64,000 nt of DNA from contig NZ_CP119572.1 in NCBI RefSeq assembly GCF_029278605.1, positions 1,302,001 through 1,366,000 on the forward strand, written 5' to 3'. Both the position numbers and the translations under genes were made by a program. This stretch comes from Cupriavidus sp. WKF15 (GTDB lineage Bacteria > Pseudomonadota > Gammaproteobacteria > Burkholderiales > Burkholderiaceae). The notes beneath the pieces are model-generated. The model had not been told where the DNA came from and searched no databases. It saw nothing but the letters and a program-made list of their open reading frames with translations. Each line of letters begins with the position of its first letter. The first letter of the stretch is position 1. Of this stretch, positions 56,343 to 64,000 are shown piece after piece.

Positions 56343-57262
56343 GATGCGTTTCCCACGGTCTGCAGATGGGCCAGCGAGCCATAGCGCCGCTGCAGTTCGG
56401 CCCATTCGGCGTCATCGAAGAACGCGCATTGTCCGGTGCCAAACTGCTTGGCCACTTCGATGCAAAAGCGCGTGGCCACGTCGATATCGAAGGCATTGGT
56501 CACGCCAGTGGCGCAGCCCGGCACCGTGGTCTGTGCCGTCAGCGCCAGGCCGATCACCGGCGCGGTGGTGGCAACGGCCGGCTGCATGATGGAGTTGACG
56601 TGCCACAGGCCGTTCTCGTACGGCGTGATGTCCTGCGTGGTGAGCGGCAGCACCAGCGGCAGTTCGCCGCTGACCCAGCTCATCAGGTCCAGCATCCGCT
56701 CGGGCAGCCGCAGCAGCCAGCCTTGCTTCGCGACCGGCGTCAGCGCAACACCACGCCGGTTGACGAGGCGGTTGCCGCGCGTGGTGTCGACGGAAAGGAT
56801 CGCCGCCATCTGCGGATGCACCTCGTGCGACATCATCGTGCGCATCGCGAATGGCGACTTCATCATCGGCACCGGCTGGTGCGGCCGCGTGGCCGCATGC
56901 GGGCAGATGTGGGTGTGGATGCGCACCGGTCCGGGCAGGACATCGCCGCCGGCCGCCATGTCGGCCAGCTTCAGCGCGCAGGCCACGGCGACGATGGCGC
57001 CATCGGCATCCGATACCAGTCCGGTCACGGCCGGGCGCGCGCCCACGCCGCCTAGCCGGCCGACCACGCCAAGCGCGGGCAGGTTGGGGTCGAGACCTGG
57101 CAAGGTGCACGCCAGGAAGTCGGTGTACAGGCCGTTTTCCTCCACCCGTGTCACCGTGACGTCGGCGACGCCGCGTGCACGCAGCAGCGCGGCCACGCGC
57201 TCGCCGTCGATGTTGGCTGCCGACAGCAGTTCGATCGATTCAATCACCTGCTTGATGGACAT
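56339..57262 (-). CDS. DUF1177 domain protein
   Basis: 307-residue protein of the uncharacterised DUF1177 family. It shows IHTHICPHAATRPHQPVPMM, rich in His and a candidate metal site, and later THEVHPQ-like MMSHEVHPQMAAILSVDTT and GCATGVTNAFDIDVAT. The fold resembles M20/M28-type aminopeptidases by these metal-like residues (inference). It sits between pepE and aroM, 26 bp after pepE, in a cluster that suggests peptide or amino-acid derivative breakdown. Confidence 0.85.
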   Translation of the reverse strand: MSIKQVIESIELLSAANIDGERVAALLRARGVADVTVTRVEENGLYTDFLACTLPGLDPNLPALGVVGRLGGVGARPAVTGLVSDADGAIVAVACALKLADMAAGGDVLPGPVRIHTHICPHAATRPHQPVPMMKSPFAMRTMMSHEVHPQMAAILSVDTTRGNRLVNRRGVALTPVAKQGWLLRLPERMLDLMSWVSGELPLVLPLTTQDITPYENGLWHVNSIMQPAVATTAPVIGLALTAQTTVPGCATGVTNAFDIDVATRFCIEVAKQFGTGQCAFFDDAEWAELQRRYGSLAHLQTVGNAS

Positions 57263-57288
57263 TCGGGATTCCGTTTCCGTGAGGGGTT

Positions 57289-57993
57289 TCAGAGCGGCAG
57301 CGACAACGGGCCGGGGTGCACGTCCTGGAGCCGGGTGCCGAGGAACCAGCGGGATGTATGCGGTCCGCCCAGATCCATGTGCGCGCCGCGCACACGAATC
57401 CAGTTTCCTTCCGGCAGGCCCAGCACGGGCACTTCAGGATGCAGCGTGGTGAATTCGGCCAGCCGCTGGTCGCGCGTTTCGCCGCGAAAGCCTGGCAGCA
57501 CCACGTTGAAGTAGTGCGGGTTGATCTGGAATGGCACCAGTCCGAGCGCATCGAGGCCGCCGGGGTTGGCGACCGGCATGTCGTTGGTGGTGCAGATCGT
57601 GGGGCAGGCAAGGTTGGCGCCGGCGCTCCAGCCGACATAGCGTGCGCCGCCTGAACGGACCTGTGCCGCGATGGGCGCGAGCAGGCCGCGCTCGCGCAGG
57701 CATTGCAGCAGCCGGAAAGTATTGCCGCCGCCGACCACGATCAGCTGCGCCGTGTCGATGGCCTGGCGTGCCGCGTCGGCATCTGCGGCGCGATGCAGCG
57801 AACGCAAATCGATGCCCAGCGGCGACAATGCGTCGGCGACCAAGGTCTCGTAAGTGTCCCAGTCGCGCGTCACGCCGGCGAATGGCACGAAGCATGCAGT
57901 CTTGCTGCCCGACGCCAGTTCGCTGATGGCATCGCGCGCGTGCGCGAGGTAGCCGGCGTCGCTGCTGGAATTGCTGAGTAGGAGGAGGTCCAT
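57289..57993 (-). CDS. pepE: Dipeptidase E-like serine peptidase
   Basis: 234-residue S51 peptidase; PepE of Salmonella cleaves N-terminal Asp from dipeptides. The nucleophile is in GWSAGAN (S123) and the matching His in QINPHYFN (H160); the 37-residue spacing is the same as Ser120-His157 in Salmonella PepE. The protein starts with MDLLLLSNSSSDAGYL. It lies between the IclR regulator (18 bp) and DUF1177 gene (26 bp) in one operon. Confidence 0.92.
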   Translation of the reverse strand: MDLLLLSNSSSDAGYLAHARDAISELASGSKTACFVPFAGVTRDWDTYETLVADALSPLGIDLRSLHRAADADAARQAIDTAQLIVVGGGNTFRLLQCLRERGLLAPIAAQVRSGGARYVGWSAGANLACPTICTTNDMPVANPGGLDALGLVPFQINPHYFNVVLPGFRGETRDQRLAEFTTLHPEVPVLGLPEGNWIRVRGAHMDLGGPHTSRWFLGTRLQDVHPGPLSLPL

Positions 57994-58011
57994 GAATATC
58001 GCCGGAATCGG

Positions 58012-58800
58012 TTATCTCGTGATGGTGTCGCTGGCGGCCTGCCAGAGCGGATCGCCGATGCGCTGCCCGACCGGCGCGACCGCGCGCACGAGCGCGTCGC
58101 GCAGCGCCGCGGCCTGCGCCTGGCTGACCTGCATGGCGGTGAAAGACAGGCACAGGCCGCGCACATCGCCGGAAGCCGGATCGGCCAGCGTGGTCGCGAC
58201 GGCGCCGATGCCCGGCATGCCTTCGTTGATGGCAACGGCACTGCGCTCGCGGCGGGCGTTCGCCACCCGCTCCTGCAGTTCGGCGATCGTGGCGGGGCAA
58301 CCGGCAGGCGCCTGCGGCAGGCTGGCGTCGCCCGCCGTGCCATAGCGCAGGCGGAACTCGGCTTCCGTCAGCCGGGACAGCAGCACGCGGCCCATTGCGG
58401 TGGTGAAAGCCGGGCGGCGCGCGCCGGGCGGTGACAGCACCTGCACCGGGTTGTTCCCGTTCAGCCGCTGCAGGACGACGGTGTCCGCGCCGTCGAGCAT
58501 CGACAGGTAGGCCGTGAATCCCGTGGAGTCGGATAGCGCGGCCAGGATCTCGCGGCACTGTTCGTCGAACGGATGCGCCTGCGTGGCCGCCTGGGCCGCG
58601 CGGATCAGCAGCACGCCGGGTCGATAGCGCCGCGTGGCGGACTGCAGCTCGAGCAAACGGTAGCGGACCATCTGCGCAAGCAGGCGCGAGGCCGAACTCT
58701 TGGCCAGGCCGAGTTCGTCCATCACGTCGTTGAAGCTGATTTCGTGACGGCCTTCGCCAAACATGCCAAGCACGCTTTCCACGCCTTCCAGAATGCTCAC
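58012..58800 (-). CDS. IclR-family transcription regulator
   Basis: 262-residue regulator with an N-terminal winged helix (about 1-70; SILEGVESVLGMFGEGRHEISFNDVMDELGLAKSSASRLL) and C-terminal IclR effector domain (TGFTAYLSMLDGADTVVLQRL; AFTTAMGRVLLSRL; AINEGMPGIGAVATTLAD). It is first in the operon with pepE, DUF1177, aroM and the Bug gene, and probably controls them in response to the transported compound. Its upstream region has repeated GGTTCC/GGAACC motifs. Confidence 0.93.
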   Translation of the reverse strand: MSILEGVESVLGMFGEGRHEISFNDVMDELGLAKSSASRLLAQMVRYRLLELQSATRRYRPGVLLIRAAQAATQAHPFDEQCREILAALSDSTGFTAYLSMLDGADTVVLQRLNGNNPVQVLSPPGARRPAFTTAMGRVLLSRLTEAEFRLRYGTAGDASLPQAPAGCPATIAELQERVANARRERSAVAINEGMPGIGAVATTLADPASGDVRGLCLSFTAMQVSQAQAAALRDALVRAVAPVGQRIGDPLWQAASDTITR

Positions 58801-58821
58801 CGCGGGGCTCCTGACTCCGAT

Positions 58822-58861
58822 GGTTCCGTTTTATGGAACCAAGGTTCCGCAAAACGGTTCG
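58822..58861. promoter_or_regulatory. Candidate operator array upstream of the IclR gene
   Basis: GGTTCC (58822-58827), GGAACC (58835-58840), GGTTCC (58843-58848) and CGGTTCG (58855-58861) are closely spaced. The middle pair forms GGAACC-AA-GGTTCC. The array lies 22 to 61 bp upstream of the IclR start codon, where autoregulation would act. Confidence 0.5.
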
Positions 58862-58973
58862 AAAAATGGTAGACCGATTGGCGTGCGAATTCAAGCGGAC
58901 AAGTTGCCGGCGACGGCCGTCCCTCGCCTACAATGCAAGAGCCGTGTGAAGGCCAGCGGTAACAGGAGGTAGC

Positions 58974-59168
58974 ATGAGCGAGCAGATCAGCCAGTTCCGG
59001 CCCCTGGATCCGGGCCGAGTCAACCTGATGGACCCGATCGAGGTGCAGTACTGGTGCCGTGAGTTGGGGTGTACCGAGAGCGCCCTGGAGGAGGCCGTGG
59101 ATGCGGCGGGCGAGCATATTGCCGCAGTACGGGCCCGGCTCGAGGCCGGGCAGGCGGGGGCAAGCTAA
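58974..59168 (+). CDS. DUF3606 small protein
   Basis: 64-residue protein of the DUF3606 family; function unknown. It shows RVNLMDPIEVQYWCRELGCT and a helical AALEEAV-like tail. A good AGGAGG precedes the ATG, and TTGCCG-N19-TACAAT (58904-58934) is a possible promoter. It is divergent from the IclR gene and followed by a bidirectional terminator. Confidence 0.88.
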   Translation: MSEQISQFRPLDPGRVNLMDPIEVQYWCRELGCTESALEEAVDAAGEHIAAVRARLEAGQAGAS

Positions 59169-59213
59169 TAGCGATGAGGGGGATCGGCCCAGGAACGGGT
59201 CGGGCCCAAAGGA

Positions 59214-59257
59214 AAAAAGCCACGCGCTCCGGATCGACCCGGGGCGCGTGGCTTTTT
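59214..59257. terminator. Bidirectional rho-independent terminator
   Basis: A perfect 14-bp stem (AAAAAGCCACGCGC with GCGCGTGGCTTTTT) around a 16-nt loop, with A-run and T-run on the outside, separates the convergent DUF3606 and emrB genes. Confidence 0.9.
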
Positions 59258-59293
59258 CCTGGCGGGATGCTTGCTCGCTGGCGGCAGTTCGCG

Positions 59294-60895
59294 TCAATGT
59301 GCCCCGGCTGCCGCATCGGCGCCCGCGCCTCCCCGGGCTGGCCGGGTGAGCCACACAAAGCCGATCAGCACGAAGAACAGGACGCCCGAAATCCAGAAGA
59401 TGTCATTGGCGCCGAGCATCGCCGCCTGCTGGCTGATGTTCCGTTCCATCAGGCCTACCGCCTGAGCCTGGCTCATGCCCATCTGCATCAGGTGATTGAG
59501 CTGGTCCGAGTAGACCGGGTTGTAGGGGCTGATCTTCTCCACCAGTTGGGCGTGGTGCAGGGCGGTGCGGTTTTCCCACACGGTGGTGGAGATGGATGCG
59601 CCGATACCACCAAACGTGATCCGCACGAAGTTCGACAGGCCCGATGCGGCCGGGATCTTCTCCGGCGGCTGGCCGGACAGGATGATCGACGTAAGCGGGA
59701 TGAAGAACATCGCCATTGCCGCGCCCTGGATCAGCGTGGGGATCATCAGCGTGCGGGTGTCAACCTGCGTGGTGAAGCCCGAGCGCATCAGGCTCACGAT
59801 ACCGAACGTGACGAAGGCGGCCGTGGCGACCCAGCGGGCATCCATCCTGGGCAGGTTCCGCCCGATCACCGGTGACAGCAGGATCGCGAAGATGCCCACG
59901 GGCGCCATCACGATGCCGGCATCCGTGGCTGTGTAGCCGACGATGGTCTGCAGCCACAGCGGCAGGATCACCAGGTTGCCGAAGAACAGTCCGTATGCCA
60001 CGGAGATCGCTACCACGCCGGAGCTGAAGTTCCGGCCCTTGAACAGCGTGATATCGACGATCGGATGCTTCTCGTAGCTCTCCCACACCAGGAAGAACAG
60101 GAAGCCGAGCACGGCCACCAGCGTGAGCACGACGATCACGGTCGAGTGGAACCAGTCGAGCTCCTTGCCCTTGTCGAGCATGAGCTGCATCGAGCCCACC
60201 CAGATCACCAGCAACGCCAGTCCGATGCGGTCGATCGGCAACACCTTGGTCGGGGTTTCGCGGTCCTTGTAGATCGTCCACGTGGCGTACGCGGTGAGCA
60301 GGCCTACCGGCACGTTGATATAGAAGATCCACGGCCATGTCATGTTGTCCGAGATCCAGCCGCCGAGCAGCGGGCCCATGATGGGCGCCACCAGCGTGGT
60401 CATGCCCCACAGCGCCAGCGCCATGGTGCTCTTCTGCGGCGGGTAGCTCGACAGCAGCAGGGACTGCGACAGCGGAATCATCGGCCCGGCCACTGCGCCC
60501 TGGAGGATACGCGCAGCCAGCAGCGTTTCGAGGTTGGGCGCCACGCCGCACAGCCAGGACGACAGCACGAACAGCAGGATCGACGTGATGAACAGGCGCA
60601 CCGCGCCGAAGCGCATGGTGAGCCAGCCGGTCAGCGGTACCGAAATGGCGTTGGCCACCGCGAACGAGGTGATGACCCACGTGCCTTGGTTCGGTGCCAC
60701 GCCGAGGTCGCCGGAAATGGCTGGAATCGACACGTTGGCGATCGACGAGTCCAGCACGTTCATGAACGTGGCCAGCGACAGCGCGATGGTCCCGATCACC
60801 AGCTTGCCGCCACTCAGTGGCTGCAGATGCGTCGGGCGCGCCGGTGGCTTTGGCGCGGCGCCGGCGCGTTCACCCACGGTGATTGCGTCCGCCAT
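59294..60895 (-). CDS. emrB: DHA2-family multidrug efflux MFS permease (EmrB-like)
   Basis: 533-residue inner-membrane drug/proton antiporter with 14 predicted spans. Family motifs are NVLDSSIANVSIPAISGDL and TWVITSFAVANAISVPLTGW near the start and LLAARILQGAVAGPMIPLSQ (motif C region). Start and length match EmrB (512). It is 2 bp behind emrA on the minus strand and works with EmrA and the outer-membrane channel upstream. Confidence 0.95.
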   Translation of the reverse strand: MADAITVGERAGAAPKPPARPTHLQPLSGGKLVIGTIALSLATFMNVLDSSIANVSIPAISGDLGVAPNQGTWVITSFAVANAISVPLTGWLTMRFGAVRLFITSILLFVLSSWLCGVAPNLETLLAARILQGAVAGPMIPLSQSLLLSSYPPQKSTMALALWGMTTLVAPIMGPLLGGWISDNMTWPWIFYINVPVGLLTAYATWTIYKDRETPTKVLPIDRIGLALLVIWVGSMQLMLDKGKELDWFHSTVIVVLTLVAVLGFLFFLVWESYEKHPIVDITLFKGRNFSSGVVAISVAYGLFFGNLVILPLWLQTIVGYTATDAGIVMAPVGIFAILLSPVIGRNLPRMDARWVATAAFVTFGIVSLMRSGFTTQVDTRTLMIPTLIQGAAMAMFFIPLTSIILSGQPPEKIPAASGLSNFVRITFGGIGASISTTVWENRTALHHAQLVEKISPYNPVYSDQLNHLMQMGMSQAQAVGLMERNISQQAAMLGANDIFWISGVLFFVLIGFVWLTRPARGGAGADAAAGAH

Positions 60896-60897
60896 GG

Positions 60898-62187
60898 TCA
60901 GCCGCGGTTCGAAGGCCGCGCCACGGCGGCGCTGGCCGCCGCGTCATCGGCTGGAACATTGATGACCGGTGCGCCCTTGGCCGGTACTGCATCGGCCGGG
61001 GCCGCGCGACCGCCGTTGTTCACGGCGATGATGCGCGCGATCAACTGGTCGGCGTCCTGCGCGACCTTGTCATAGACGTCGGTCTGCATCGGCTTGGCCG
61101 CAGTGGTGCTGACCATGGCGGCGCCTTCTTCCTTGCGCACATCGACCGTCACGTTCATCGACAGACCGACGCGCAGCGGGTGGTCCTTGAGCTGCTGGGG
61201 GTCGAGCGCGATGCGTACCGGCAGGCGCTGCACCACCTTGATCCAGTTGCCGGTGGCGTTCTGCGCCGGCAGCAGCGAGAACGCGGAACCGGTACCGGCC
61301 GAGAAGCCCTCGACCTTGCCGGTGTACTTGACCTTCGAACCATAGACGTCCGCTTCCAGCGTGACCGGCTGGCCGATGCGCATATGCGTGATCTGCACTT
61401 CCTTGAAGTTGGCGTCGACCCAGACCTGGTCCAGCGGCACGACGGCCATCAGCGGCGCACCGGCGGCCACGCGCTGGCCGACCTGCACCGAACGCTTGGC
61501 CACGTAGCCGGTCACTGGCGCCGGCATGGTCGAGCGCGCGAACGACAGGTAGGCCGATCGCAGGTTGGCTGCCGCGCGTTGCACGCTCGGGTGCTTATCA
61601 ACGGTGGTCTGGTCGGTCAGCACCTTGTTCGACGCGAGTTGCTCGCGTGCGGCGAGCAGGGCAGACTGCGCGCCCTGGAGGGCGGTCTGGGCGTGCGCGA
61701 TTTCTTCGCTCGACACCGCGCCTGAACCCGCGATGGCCTGGCGGCGGCGCAGGTCATCGCGCGCCTTGGCGACGTCGGCCTCGCGCAGCGCCACATTGGC
61801 CGCGAGCGAGCCGTTGTTGACGTAGAGCGTGCGCACTTCGCGCACCGCCTGGGCCAGCTGGGCCTCGGCCTGTTCGAGCGCCACCTGCGTATCCGCGCGG
61901 TCAAGCTGGATCAGCGGCTGGCCCGCCGTGACGAGCTGTGTGTCATCCGCGGCGATCGAGACCACCGTGCCGCCCACGAGCGGCGTCACTTGTACGACGT
62001 TGCCCGCAACGTAGGCGTCGTCGGTGCTCTCAAAGTGGCGCGCATAGAGGCCCCAATAGACGCCATAGCCGACGCCCGCCACGACGATGGCCGCGGTCAG
62101 CGAAAGCAGCAGGCGCTTGCGCTTGCCATTGTTGTTGATGGATGCCGCCGGGGTGTGGGACGTGCCGGCTTGCTGGTTGTCGCTCAT
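60898..62187 (-). CDS. emrA: HlyD/EmrA-type membrane fusion protein
   Basis: 429-residue periplasmic adaptor linking EmrB to the outer-membrane channel. A single N-terminal span (LLLSLTAAIVVAGVGYGVYW) is followed by a biotinyl-lipoyl-like domain (GNVVQVTPLVGGTVVSIAADD), a coiled-coil hairpin (about 90-200) and beta-barrel region with TMPAPVTGYVAKRSVQVGQRV. The C-terminal Ala-rich tail is extended. It lies 43 bp behind the channel gene. Confidence 0.95.
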   Translation of the reverse strand: MSDNQQAGTSHTPAASINNNGKRKRLLLSLTAAIVVAGVGYGVYWGLYARHFESTDDAYVAGNVVQVTPLVGGTVVSIAADDTQLVTAGQPLIQLDRADTQVALEQAEAQLAQAVREVRTLYVNNGSLAANVALREADVAKARDDLRRRQAIAGSGAVSSEEIAHAQTALQGAQSALLAAREQLASNKVLTDQTTVDKHPSVQRAAANLRSAYLSFARSTMPAPVTGYVAKRSVQVGQRVAAGAPLMAVVPLDQVWVDANFKEVQITHMRIGQPVTLEADVYGSKVKYTGKVEGFSAGTGSAFSLLPAQNATGNWIKVVQRLPVRIALDPQQLKDHPLRVGLSMNVTVDVRKEEGAAMVSTTAAKPMQTDVYDKVAQDADQLIARIIAVNNGGRAAPADAVPAKGAPVINVPADDAAASAAVARPSNRG

Positions 62188-62230
62188 TTTGTTCTCTCTT
62201 GAATCTGGTCTGCAATGACAGGCGCGCGGA

Positions 62231-63778
62231 TCAGCCGCGTGCGCCGGCCTGGCTGGTGGTCTGGTTCGCTGCTGCCGCGGCGGGGGCGTGGCCTGCGCCG
62301 CCTTCCTGCGGCTCTTCGTAGCCGCCGCCGAGGGCCTTCATCAGCGCCATCTGCAGGTCCAGCCGGCGGGCCTGCAGATCGGTCGCCAGGCGGCGTTGCT
62401 GCAGCACGTTGCTCTCGGCGTTCAGCACCGTCAGCTGCGTGCCGAGGCCGGCCTTGTAGCGCATCGTGGCGAGCGAGTAGGCGTGTTCGGCCAGGTCCAG
62501 CGCTTCGCGCTGCGTCTTGATCTGGTTGTCCACGCTGCGGATGCTCGTCATGGTGTCGGCGGTTTCCTTGAGCGCATCGACCAGGGCCTGGTTGTAACTT
62601 GCCACGGCAATGTCATAGCGAGCGTACTTGCCCTTCAGATTGGCGCGCAGCTTGCCCCCCTCGAAGATAGGAAGATGCAGCGCCGGGCCGATTCCCATGG
62701 TGCGGCTGATGCCCATGAACAGGTCTTCCGGCCTGAGCGAGGCCAGGCCGGCAAAGCCGGTCAGCGTGATATTCGGCAGGAACTCCGCCTTGGCGACCTT
62801 GATTTCCTTGCTGCTGGCTTCCACGCGCCAGCGCGCGGCGGCCAGGTCAGGGCGGCGGCCGAGCAGGCCGATGGCGAGGTCGTCGGGCAGCCTGGGTGTG
62901 TCATGTGCGAGCAGGACCGGCTTCTGGATCGCCAGGCCGCGGTCCGGGCCCTTGCCCAGCAGTGCGGCGATCTGGTTGCGCGACAGCGCGATATCTTCGT
63001 CGATGCGCTGCAGGTCGGTGCGCGCTGCGGCCACCGTGCCGCGCGCCTGCGTGGTTTCGACCTGGGTGTCGAGGCCGGCGGCCAGTCGCTGCTGCGACAG
63101 CGTGGTCAGGTCCTGGCGCTGGGCGATGGCGCGCTCGGCCACGTCCCGCTGCGCGTAAAGCGCGGCCAGGCGGGCATAGGCGCGCGCGACGGAGGTGGTC
63201 AGGATCAGGCGCGAGGCCTGGCTTTCGGCCTCGATGGCGCGGTCGTCGGACAGGGCGGCTTCGAGCGCCGAGCGGTTCTTGCCCCAGAAGTCGAATTCAT
63301 ACGACAGGTTGGCCTGCAGGTGCGACTGGTTCCACCAGCGGCCGGCCAGCGGCGTGCCGGCGAAGAGGTCGGTCTCGGAAAAGATCTCGCGCGTGATGTC
63401 GGCGCCAAAACCGATAGTCGGGTAGAGCGCGCTGCGGGTCACGTCAGCCATGGCGCGCGACGCTTCCACGCGCGCGAAGGCGACCTGCAGGTTCGGGCTG
63501 TCCTTGACCGCTTCATCGACGAGCGCGCGCAGCTGCGGGTCCTGGAACTGGTCGATCCAGTCCATGCCGGGCCATTGGCCATGTTCGGCCGGCAGCGTCT
63601 GGCCGGTGGCCATGGCGCTGGCTTTCGTCATGGTCTGGGTGCTGTGCGAGTCGCCGAAGGCGGCGCAGCCGGCGAGCACGGCTGCGGCCACGACCGTCAA
63701 GGCCAGTGTGCCGGCGCGTTGGCCCAGGGCGCGCATGCGCGATGGGCTGTAGGAAGGGTTTGAGAGCGCTTGGTTCAT
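62231..63778 (-). CDS. Outer-membrane efflux lipoprotein, NodT/OprM type
   Basis: 515-residue TolC-family channel with a lipoprotein signal (VVAAAVLAGCAAFG, lipobox Cys near 36). Two outer-membrane efflux repeats are visible, e.g. YEFDFWGKNRSALEAAL and LFMGISRTMGIGPALHLPIFEGG. Together with EmrA and EmrB it completes the pump. The ATG at 63778 is chosen; the frame runs 39 codons further upstream, giving a Pro/Ser-rich stretch before a signal peptide, so the later start is better. Confidence 0.93.
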   Translation of the reverse strand: MNQALSNPSYSPSRMRALGQRAGTLALTVVAAAVLAGCAAFGDSHSTQTMTKASAMATGQTLPAEHGQWPGMDWIDQFQDPQLRALVDEAVKDSPNLQVAFARVEASRAMADVTRSALYPTIGFGADITREIFSETDLFAGTPLAGRWWNQSHLQANLSYEFDFWGKNRSALEAALSDDRAIEAESQASRLILTTSVARAYARLAALYAQRDVAERAIAQRQDLTTLSQQRLAAGLDTQVETTQARGTVAAARTDLQRIDEDIALSRNQIAALLGKGPDRGLAIQKPVLLAHDTPRLPDDLAIGLLGRRPDLAAARWRVEASSKEIKVAKAEFLPNITLTGFAGLASLRPEDLFMGISRTMGIGPALHLPIFEGGKLRANLKGKYARYDIAVASYNQALVDALKETADTMTSIRSVDNQIKTQREALDLAEHAYSLATMRYKAGLGTQLTVLNAESNVLQQRRLATDLQARRLDLQMALMKALGGGYEEPQEGGAGHAPAAAAANQTTSQAGARG

Positions 63779-63869
63779 TGTTGATGCACTGGCGACAGGG
63801 GCCGTGCTGGAAATCTTGGTCGATATCGGGATCGATACGGGCGGTGCAGGCGGAAAGCGCGCAGGTTCG

Positions 63870-64000
63870 CTAGCCGGAGTTGTTGCAGATGACACGACGC
63901 AGCATGCCGCGCAGCGTTTCGATCTCTTCCGCGGAGAAACCGCGGAAATGCCTGGCCATGACCTTGCAGAAAACGGCGGGCAATTGCGCGGCGAGTGCGT
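63870..64000 (-). CDS. MarR-family regulator, C-terminal fragment (cut by window end)
   Basis: The last 43 codons of a minus-strand gene that enters from the right edge. The readable end is VMARHFRGFSAEEIETLRGM followed by LRRVICNNSG and a stop, matching the C-terminal helices of MarR-type repressors. It lies 91 bp ahead of the efflux channel gene and probably represses the pump. The DNA-binding domain is outside the window, so identification rests on this tail and context. Confidence 0.7.
   Translation of the reverse strand, partial: ALAAQLPAVFCKVMARHFRGFSAEEIETLRGMLRRVICNNSG

Noticed and set aside
1..64000. tRNA, rRNA, CRISPR arrays, integrases or attachment sites.
   Set aside because: I looked for cloverleaf-type arms, spaced direct repeats and recombinase genes and found none; the group II intron is the only mobile element recognised.

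Overview
The window is a high-GC chromosomal segment of a betaproteobacterium. Gene content and order point to the Burkholderiaceae, most likely Cupriavidus or Ralstonia: glnA followed by a DUF4124 gene and ntrBC, sucA-odhB-lpdA, a ccoI-ccoS-ccoNOQPG cluster beside fnr, scpB-rluB-rimP-nusA-infB-rbfA-truB, and a Bug-type solute-binding protein. Genus is inferred from synteny and protein style, not from a search. Nearly all of it is core genome. The one clear mobile element is a group II intron. No tRNA, rRNA, CRISPR array or prophage was seen.

Layout. 1-8.7 kb: a sirtuin, transaldolase (minus), rpiA, a YggX-like protein, argA and the large helicase gene hrpA; argA and hrpA diverge from a 23-bp gap. 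8.8-14.1 kb: a beta-propeller protein, an unusual polysaccharide deacetylase, a fatty-acid-hydroxylase-type membrane enzyme, an EI24 membrane protein, a molybdopterin-binding-domain protein and a rhodanese (minus). 14.1-19.6 kb: the nitrogen-control block, with a sigma-54 promoter and two NtrC boxes before glnA, then DUF4124-ntrB-ntrC ending in a strong terminator. 19.6-21.5 kb: a group II intron inserted just past that terminator, which also supplies the last bases of the convergent HAD phosphatase gene. 22.4-27.5 kb: the ugpB-A-E-C-Q operon for glycerol-3-phosphate and glycerophosphodiesters. 27.9-34.8 kb: the 2-oxoglutarate dehydrogenase operon and zapE. 34.8-44.7 kb: cbb3 oxidase genes with their copper ATPase and assembly factors, two excellent FNR boxes, fnr itself and a TauE/SafE-like membrane protein. 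45.2-54.6 kb: scpB, rluB and the rimP-nusA-infB-rbfA-truB operon behind a leader that looks like a transcription attenuator. 54.6-58.8 kb: a minus-strand operon of IclR regulator, peptidase E, DUF1177, AroM and Bug binding protein, the best candidate for a poorly described catabolic system. 58.9-64 kb: a DUF3606 gene, then a minus-strand EmrAB-type tripartite drug efflux operon led by a MarR-type regulator cut by the window end.

How the parts work together. NtrB/NtrC should control glnA in the same locus through enhancer boxes about 200 bp upstream of the sigma-54 start. Fnr, encoded beside the cbb3 genes, should turn on both ccoI and ccoN from boxes placed at the classical -41.5 spacing. The translation-factor operon couples ribosome maturation (rimP, rbfA, truB) with initiation (infB) and transcription elongation (nusA). 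Regulatory sites are inferred from sequence pattern only.
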